DNA of 10,916 nt from an uncultured Lysobacter sp. (GTDB lineage Bacteria; Pseudomonadota; Gammaproteobacteria; Xanthomonadales; Xanthomonadaceae): the NCBI GenBank assembly GCA_902805755.1, contig CADCUA010000001.1:1-10916 (forward strand), given 5' to 3'. Shown piece by piece: positions 6,832 to 10,916 of the stretch. The position numbers and the translations under genes were made by a program. Below the pieces are notes generated by a model that ran no database searches, was not told the DNA's origin, and saw only the letters and a list, made by a program, of their open reading frames with translations. Numbering within the stretch: the first letter of the stretch is position 1; every line of letters starts with the position of its first letter.

Positions 6832-8738
6832 GTCCGCGCCTGCCCGACTTCCAGATGCTCGAACTGCATCAGGTACAGCGCCGCCGTGCGCCGCGCGGTT
6901 TCGATGATCGAGCGTGCACCCGGTCCGTCGGGCCCGCCATCGTGCGCGAGCACGATCTCCACGCCGCGCAGCCAGCGCAGCAGGTGGTGCTCGTCGTTCT
7001 CGCCGTGATAGTCGAGGAAACGGAATGCATCGCGGGGCACGTCGAGGCTGGCTTTCATCAGCGGCAGCAGCGCCGGGATGATGCGCTGGCCCGTGCCCTC
7101 GATGATGTAGATCGCGCCGAGCAGGCCCACCGGGTTCGGCCGCGCGGCAAGCGCGTGCAGGTAGCTGTTGAGCGCCTCGCCACCGGGGTTGCGGCGCAGA
7201 GCATCGATATCGATGTCGCCACCGGCCCTGCGGTAGTCGTCATAGAGGATGCGGAAATCGTCCTGCTCGTCGCCGGCGTGCGTCTCGATGAGGTCTGCCA
7301 ACGCTTCGTACGGCGCGGTCACCGAGCGCGCTCCTTCGCGCATCCACAGGCTGCCCTCGCGCACCTGCGGAATCCAGTCGCGCATCCAGGCGATGTAATC
7401 GGCGTTTGTGAGCCGGCCCTCGCGCAGCGCATGGATCATCGGCGTGCGCCACACGCGTGAGCGGTAGTCGTGCCAGATGTTCGCAAGCTCGCCGAGCAGA
7501 TGGCGAAGCTCCGGCGGCGCGGCTTCGGGATCGTGCGGCGGCGCAATGACTGAAGCACTGTCCGGCGTGCTGAAGGTGGATGCCGCTGTGGATGCGGCGA
7601 TAGCGACGGGCGCATCGGCCGCCTCGACTTCAAGCAGCACGAACGACACGGTGAACCGCCCCGATTCGGGGATGAAGCACAGGATGCGTTCGCCGGGCTT
7701 CGGGCTGCGCGTGCGGAGGAACTCGTCGAGCATCACGAAGATCGAGGCGGCGCCGGTGTTGCCGCGCGAGGTGAGGTTGCTGTACCAGCGCTCGCGCGGG
7801 ATCGCGAGCCCCGCCTTGTGCATCAGCTCTTCGACCACCGGCGCGAAGCGCTCGGACGAGTAATGGCACAGGAAGTGGTCGATGCGTTCGGGCGCAAAGT
7901 GACCGGCGTGCGCGAGACGCGCGTACTCATGGATGCCCACGTCGAACAGATGCGGCAGCAGGCGGATGTCCTGGCGCAGTTGCAGCGCGCCGGCGGCTTC
8001 CGCTTCGCTCCACGCATCGAAGTCCAGATGCGAGCGCGTGCGATCGGGTGTCAGCCCCAGCTGCATGCAGACCGGGTAGTCGCCGGCGAACGAGCGCTGG
8101 TGGATGAAGCGCAGGCGCAGGCGGATCGCATCGCTCGTGGCGGGCGCGGACGACAGCAGCAGCGCGCCGGAGCCGTCGGACAGCATCCAGCGCAGGAAAT
8201 GCGCGTCGAAATCCGTCTCGTAGCCGCAGGCCGCGTAGCGCGAACGCCTGAAAAGCCGCGATGACAGTTCCGCGGCGGCGACCAGCGCATGCGAATGGCT
8301 GCCCAGCTCGATCGAGGCCGCGGCCGCCGCCCAGGCACCGACACCCGAGGCGCAGATCCCGGACACCGAGAGCGTCTGCATCGGTGGCGCGGCAAGTTCG
8401 CCCTGCACCATGCTGGCAAAGCCGGGCATGAGCGTGTCGCCGCCCGAGGTCGCGCAGGCCAGCATTCCGACCCGGTCCATCGACAGGCCTGCACGCCCGA
8501 TGCAATCGCGCACGGCCGCGGCCGCCATGCCGGCGCAGCTGATCGTCGTGCGCCCATCCGCATCGATCGCGTAGTGGCGGGTCCGGATGCCGTTCTCGGC
8601 CAGGATGCGGCGCTTGATGCGCGAGGACAGGCGATTGAGCGGCGCGACGTACGCATCCATGCCGTCGTTGTCCACCGGTGCGCCCGGCAGATGGCTGCCG
8701 GTTGCGGTTATGTAGGTGCGTTCGAAGAAAGTCGGCAT
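6828..8738 (-). CDS. Beta-ketoacyl-ACP synthase III fused to a haem-oxygenase-like diiron oxidase domain
   Basis: A 636-residue two-domain enzyme. Residues 1-372 are a FabH-like KAS III: LPGAPVDN near the N-terminus, nucleophile Cys129 in SVSGICASGVGAW, His292 in CHYSSE (the usual HQAN motif is altered after the His), and Asn327 in SRGNTGAAS complete the Cys-His-Asn triad; SDGSGALLL (187-195) is also typical. A Pro/Ala/Ser-rich linker spans about 373-407. Residues 408-636 match the TenA/PqqC/haem-oxygenase-like fold used by diiron oxidases such as UndA, BesC and SznF: H487 with nearby E485 and E491, E547 in YIIEGTG, and H578-D582-H585 as HxxxDxxH; E461 or E468 could be a further ligand. Inferred role: condensation to a beta-keto product, then oxidation or oxidative decarboxylation. 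I chose the ATG at 8736-8738 because homologous KAS III proteins start near it; the frame is open to 8837. Confidence 0.88.
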   Translation of the reverse strand: MPTFFERTYITATGSHLPGAPVDNDGMDAYVAPLNRLSSRIKRRILAENGIRTRHYAIDADGRTTISCAGMAAAAVRDCIGRAGLSMDRVGMLACATSGGDTLMPGFASMVQGELAAPPMQTLSVSGICASGVGAWAAAAASIELGSHSHALVAAAELSSRLFRRSRYAACGYETDFDAHFLRWMLSDGSGALLLSSAPATSDAIRLRLRFIHQRSFAGDYPVCMQLGLTPDRTRSHLDFDAWSEAEAAGALQLRQDIRLLPHLFDVGIHEYARLAHAGHFAPERIDHFLCHYSSERFAPVVEELMHKAGLAIPRERWYSNLTSRGNTGAASIFVMLDEFLRTRSPKPGERILCFIPESGRFTVSFVLLEVEAADAPVAIAASTAASTFSTPDSASVIAPPHDPEAAPPELRHLLGELANIWHDYRSRVWRTPMIHALREGRLTNADYIAWMRDWIPQVREGSLWMREGARSVTAPYEALADLIETHAGDEQDDFRILYDDYRRAGGDIDIDALRRNPGGEALNSYLHALAARPNPVGLLGAIYIIEGTGQRIIPALLPLMKASLDVPRDAFRFLDYHGENDEHHLLRWLRGVEIVLAHDGGPDGPGARSIIETARRTAALYLMQFEHLEVGQART

Positions 8739-8980
8739 TCGCGCCTGAAAGGTGCCCGATGACCCGCGCATTCTGACGAGACGGACGATACACCGCACTG
8801 CACACGCATTCAGCTTCCGATACGCACTGGCAGGCATTGGCCGGCGCGGGCTCGTTCAAGACCCTGCAGCGCTTGCAACGGTACTGACACGGCGTTCTTA
8901 CAAGTCCGTCAGCGGACGGCTATCAATCCGCCGAGCACGAAAGCACGTTCCAGCGCTCGAATCCCGGCATGCCGCTCGAG
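8739..8980. other. Intergenic region upstream of the KAS III-oxidase operon
   Basis: This stretch separates the stop of the restriction-fold gene from the start of the fusion gene; both are on the minus strand, so it should hold the operon promoter. I see no strong promoter match. A small hairpin at 8904-8917 (GTCCG, loop TCAG, CGGAC) could mark the end of the upstream transcript, but its stem is short and no T-run follows on the minus strand. Confidence 0.4.
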
Positions 8981-9775
8981 CTACGCCCAGCTGTCGAACG
9001 CCTCGCCGGTGCAGCACCAGTCGTGCCCTTGTTCGGCAAGTTCCTCGCGCCAGCGGCAGACATCCTCGACCCAACCCACCAGCCGCGGTTTCCAGTACGC
9101 ATGCCACTGCGCCATGTCCTGGAAGACCACGGGGTGCGACGGAGTATCCGGGTCCTCGCACGGCAGATCGACAATGCACGGGCGGCTGTAGAGCGTCTGC
9201 TGCACGCCGCTGGCAAGGATCATCAGGCCCGCCTCGAAACGGTCGATAACGCACTGCGCGCTCGCCCGGTCCTGCTCGGTCAGCGCGCGCGAGGTGAGGC
9301 GATCACCGGTCGGCCATTTGCGGAAGTCGGCCAGAACGTCGGAGTAGACCTTCAGGTCCGCGCGTTGCGCCTGGAACCATGCGTCGTAGTTGCGGCGCAC
9401 GAATTCGCCCCACGTGCACACCTGCACGGTCGAACGGCCGATCGTGCCGAGCGCGCCCGAATGAAAGCTGTAACGGGAAAAAATGATCGCGCCATGCGCG
9501 CCCGCTTCCGCGACGACGCCCCGGTAGGTGTGGGTCATGTCGTGGTCGACACGCCGGTCCCAGTGCCTGCAATCCACCAGTACGGTCCGGCTGAATTCCT
9601 CGTCACCCATGCTGACCAGCACGTCCACCTCCGCCGGCCCGAGCGTCGAGCGAAGCGGCGCATTCAGTTGAACCTCGCAGCCCATCTGCGCATAGAAACT
9701 CGAAACCGCATGAACAAGTTCATCGACCGTGGCCGGCTCGGGGTTACGCGTTTCCATGACCTGCGCGGCGTCCAT
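8981..9775 (-). CDS. Mrr-like restriction-endonuclease-fold protein with altered active site
   Basis: A 264-residue protein whose residues about 16-125 match the Mrr-type PD-(D/E)XK fold: a leading helix (VDELVHAVSSFYAQMGCEV), then AEVDVLV with Asp51, a strand VLVDCRHW carrying the second acidic residue (Asp68), a helix, and AGAHGAIIFSRYSFHSGAL, the usual 'can see the A-x-x-I-I-x-S' strand and loop. In active relatives the second strand reads (D/E/Q)-x-K; here it is D68-C69-R70, so the catalytic Lys is replaced by Arg. Residues 130-264 form a second region I do not recognise, with W, C and H residues. Start: ATG at 9773-9775; an in-frame ATG at 9757 is equally possible, and neither has a good ribosome site. 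No methylase or specificity subunit lies nearby, so a standard restriction-modification role is unlikely; a nicking, repair or inactive DNA-binding role is possible. Confidence 0.75.
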   Translation of the reverse strand: MDAAQVMETRNPEPATVDELVHAVSSFYAQMGCEVQLNAPLRSTLGPAEVDVLVSMGDEEFSRTVLVDCRHWDRRVDHDMTHTYRGVVAEAGAHGAIIFSRYSFHSGALGTIGRSTVQVCTWGEFVRRNYDAWFQAQRADLKVYSDVLADFRKWPTGDRLTSRALTEQDRASAQCVIDRFEAGLMILASGVQQTLYSRPCIVDLPCEDPDTPSHPVVFQDMAQWHAYWKPRLVGWVEDVCRWREELAEQGHDWCCTGEAFDSWA

Positions 9776-9883
9776 CGGCCACGAGGATAATCCGGTCGGG
9801 ATGCTGAACACGAAAACAGGCGGAAATGCGCCGCGAAACTGCGGCCTGCGACGCGTTCGGAACATGCGCACCACGCCCGCTTG

Positions 9884-9911
9884 TTTATCCCGGCGGGGCC
9901 AGGTCTCTAAA
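9884..9911 (-). promoter_or_regulatory. Possible sigma-70-like promoter for the restriction-fold gene
   Basis: On the minus strand TTTAGA (9906-9911) and GATAAA (9884-9889), each 4 of 6 to consensus, are separated by 16 bases, in an A/T-richer patch of otherwise GC-rich DNA about 110 bp before the chosen start. Weak by itself. Confidence 0.25.
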
Positions 9912-9954
9912 GAGCGGGGCGTAATCCCATGCAGGGCCTTGTGTCGGGTCCGCC

Positions 9955-10467
9955 CTAAACGCTGTCGGGTACGCCGGAAACCTGGACGATGCAGTCCGGG
10001 CAGAGCCGGCGGCTGCGCAGAATCGGATCCGAGGCCGGCGCGAGGTATGCGTTGCCGGGCAGCGGCTTTTCCGGCTCGCAGAATGCACGTGTTTCCTCAC
10101 GATCCGGGCCCACCGAAACCTCGCACGCGATATGCGCCAGATCCTGCGTGAGGGCCATCTGCAACGAGCCGTCCTCGACGTCCAGCGGTGTCAGCAGCTG
10201 GCTCGTCGACGCCAGACCCCAGAGCTCCGCAGCGTCGTGCCCAGATTCGGCGGACCACCCGTCGCAAATCGACAGACGCGCTACCGTCGCGGACTCCGGT
10301 GAGGCACTTTCTCCGATCAGCGCCTCCATGCCTTCCTGATCGAGCGTGCGGCGCGCCGCTTCGGGCGAGGCGAACAGGCGCGGAAAGGAGAATCCACTGG
10401 ATGTGCAGTGGACGAAGTAATCGAGTGCACCATCGCCGCGATCGAGAATGCCCAGGACGTATGCCAT
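9955..10467 (-). CDS. Unrecognised 170-residue acidic protein with C-terminal CPDC
   Basis: I do not recognise this protein. It has no signal peptide or membrane helix and is acidic. The N-terminus (MAYVLGILDRGDGALDYFVHCTSSGFSFPRLFAS) looks like a compact alpha/beta or beta-rich start. Near the C-terminus LCPDCIVQVSGVP (155-167) contains a CxxC pair (C156, C159) that could bind zinc or be redox active; further cysteines lie at 21, 68, 115 and 130. The ATG at 10465-10467 has GGAAA (10472-10476) four bases before it on the minus strand. The gene lies 179 bp before the restriction-fold gene on the same strand, so the two may be co-transcribed, and it diverges from the GAF-domain gene. Amino-acid composition and the clean start favour a real gene over chance. 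Confidence 0.65.
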   Translation of the reverse strand: MAYVLGILDRGDGALDYFVHCTSSGFSFPRLFASPEAARRTLDQEGMEALIGESASPESATVARLSICDGWSAESGHDAAELWGLASTSQLLTPLDVEDGSLQMALTQDLAHIACEVSVGPDREETRAFCEPEKPLPGNAYLAPASDPILRSRRLCPDCIVQVSGVPDSV

Positions 10468-10763
10468 CGGGTTTCCAACTGTTTGATGCTTGAATGCCGC
10501 AGCTTACCGATCCCGCATCGACGCCAGCGTCGCCGCTCTCATTCCAGGTCGTATCGTTCCCGGTTACACCGGCGCCCTTGTCGCGCCGCCAGGCTCGAGC
10601 GGCGGCGGCAGGAGCACGGCCCGGTGCATCCACCCGTCGGCCACATCGCACGGAACGCAAGGCGAGCACGTCGACAGGCCGGTCGCTCCGCGTGGCATGC
10701 ACATGCAAATGCATGCCGTCCATGCTTGTATAGGGCACCACCATACGCCCGAGTATTCAGCTC
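10468..10763. other. Divergent intergenic region before the GAF-domain gene
   Basis: These 296 bases lie between the minus-strand start at 10467 and the plus-strand start at 10764. Open frames across it on both strands are Arg/Ala/Ser-rich and look like chance frames of GC-rich DNA. The only structure I see is the CATGC cluster at 10694-10725. Confidence 0.5.
10694..10725. promoter_or_regulatory. CATGC cluster with nested inverted repeat, candidate operator
   Basis: GGCATGC (10694-10700) and GCATGCC (10711-10717) form a perfect 7-bp inverted repeat with a 10-base spacer. Nested inside is ATGCA-AA-TGCAT (10703-10714). CATGC occurs four times here (10696, 10702, 10712, 10721) and twice more at the start of the GAF gene. 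It ends about 40 bp before the ATG at 10764, where a repressor or activator would act. Confidence 0.4.
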
Positions 10764-10916
10764 ATGCATGCGTCCCACGCGGGCAATGCCGGCATGGAAG
10801 AAAAGCGGCTCGAGCTGCTGCAGCAGTACGGCATTCTCGACAGTGATCCCGAACACGCGTTCGACTCGATCGTGGTCGTCGCCGCTTCGCTGTGCGACAC
10901 ACCCATCTCGACGATC
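10764..10916 (+). CDS. GAF-domain protein, N-terminal part (cut by window end)
   Basis: The first 51 codons of a gene that continues past the window. After a short lead (MHASHAGNAG), the sequence MEEKRLELLQQYGILDSDPEHAFDSI followed by VVVAASLCDTPISTI matches the standard opening of bacterial GAF domains ('RL..L..YGILDT.PE..FD.I..lA...f.vPI'), which usually sense a small ligand and control an attached output domain such as GGDEF, EAL or histidine kinase. The output domain is outside the window, so signalling type is unknown. An in-frame stop (TAG at 10731) limits the start to the ATG at 10764 or the ATG at 10794; the latter starts right at the conserved region. Neither has a strong ribosome site. 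The CATGC inverted repeat just upstream may control it. Confidence 0.85.
   Translation, partial: MHASHAGNAGMEEKRLELLQQYGILDSDPEHAFDSIVVVAASLCDTPISTI

Noticed and set aside
5974..7008. Plus-strand 344-codon frame
   Set aside because: Runs antisense across the 293-residue gene and the end of the fusion gene; composition (Arg, His, Gln, Val) is typical of antisense shadows, with no domain signature.
7927..8859. Minus-strand 310-codon frame
   Set aside because: Shadow of the KAS III coding frame, which carries the conserved Cys, His and Asn motifs.
8969..9790. Plus-strand 273-codon frame
   Set aside because: Antisense to the Mrr-like gene, which shows a coherent fold pattern; the plus frame is Arg/His/Val-rich without motifs.
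8981..10467. Restriction-modification system
   Set aside because: No methyltransferase or specificity gene is present, and the nuclease-fold protein lacks the usual catalytic Lys.
10097..10744. Minus-strand 215-codon frame overlapping the 170-residue gene
   Set aside because: Arg/Ser/Gly-rich, overlaps the better-supported gene that has a ribosome site, and crosses the CATGC operator candidate.

Overview
This is a high-GC bacterial chromosomal window with short intergenic gaps and tight ATGA/GTGA gene overlaps. The mix of genes (MAPEG protein, BON-LysM protein, YgjP-like metallopeptidase, GAF-domain protein) and the base composition suit a high-GC gammaproteobacterium such as the Xanthomonadales/Lysobacter group. 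That placement is an inference from gene style; there is no rRNA or other phylogenetic marker. I see no tRNA, rRNA, CRISPR array, transposase, integrase or phage gene.

Layout. Positions 29-858 hold two small inner-membrane protein genes on the minus strand: a MAPEG-family protein and a 70-residue two-helix protein. Positions 1114-4885 hold a membrane-protein locus. A polytopic membrane protein on the plus strand converges, with a 6-bp gap, on a minus-strand operon. Read in its own direction that operon is: YgjP-like zinc metallopeptidase, then three proteins each made of one N-terminal membrane anchor plus a probable extracytoplasmic beta-rich domain. The last three genes are joined by GTGA and ATGA stop/start overlaps. 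I do not recognise the anchored proteins or the polytopic protein.

Positions 4886-5200 are a divergent control region containing a 14-bp perfect palindrome. It is followed by a BON-LysM protein of the Kbp/YgaU type (5201-5758) with a good hairpin terminator after it. Positions 5950-8738 are the most interesting part. A minus-strand two-gene operon encodes a 636-residue fusion of a beta-ketoacyl-ACP synthase III (FabH-like, Cys-His-Asn triad intact) to a haem-oxygenase-like diiron oxidase-type domain (HxxxDxxH motif present). It is translationally coupled to an unrecognised 293-residue protein. This looks like a compact lipid-derived metabolite pathway in which one polypeptide makes a C-C bond and then possibly performs an iron-dependent oxidation.

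Positions 8981-10467 hold two more minus-strand genes: an Mrr-like restriction-endonuclease-fold protein whose catalytic lysine appears to be arginine, and an unrecognised 170-residue protein with a C-terminal CPDC. The window closes with the start of a GAF-domain gene on the plus strand (10764 onward, cut by the window edge), preceded by a cluster of CATGC words forming a nested inverted repeat.

Genes within each operon probably work together; I see no evidence tying the separate loci into one pathway.
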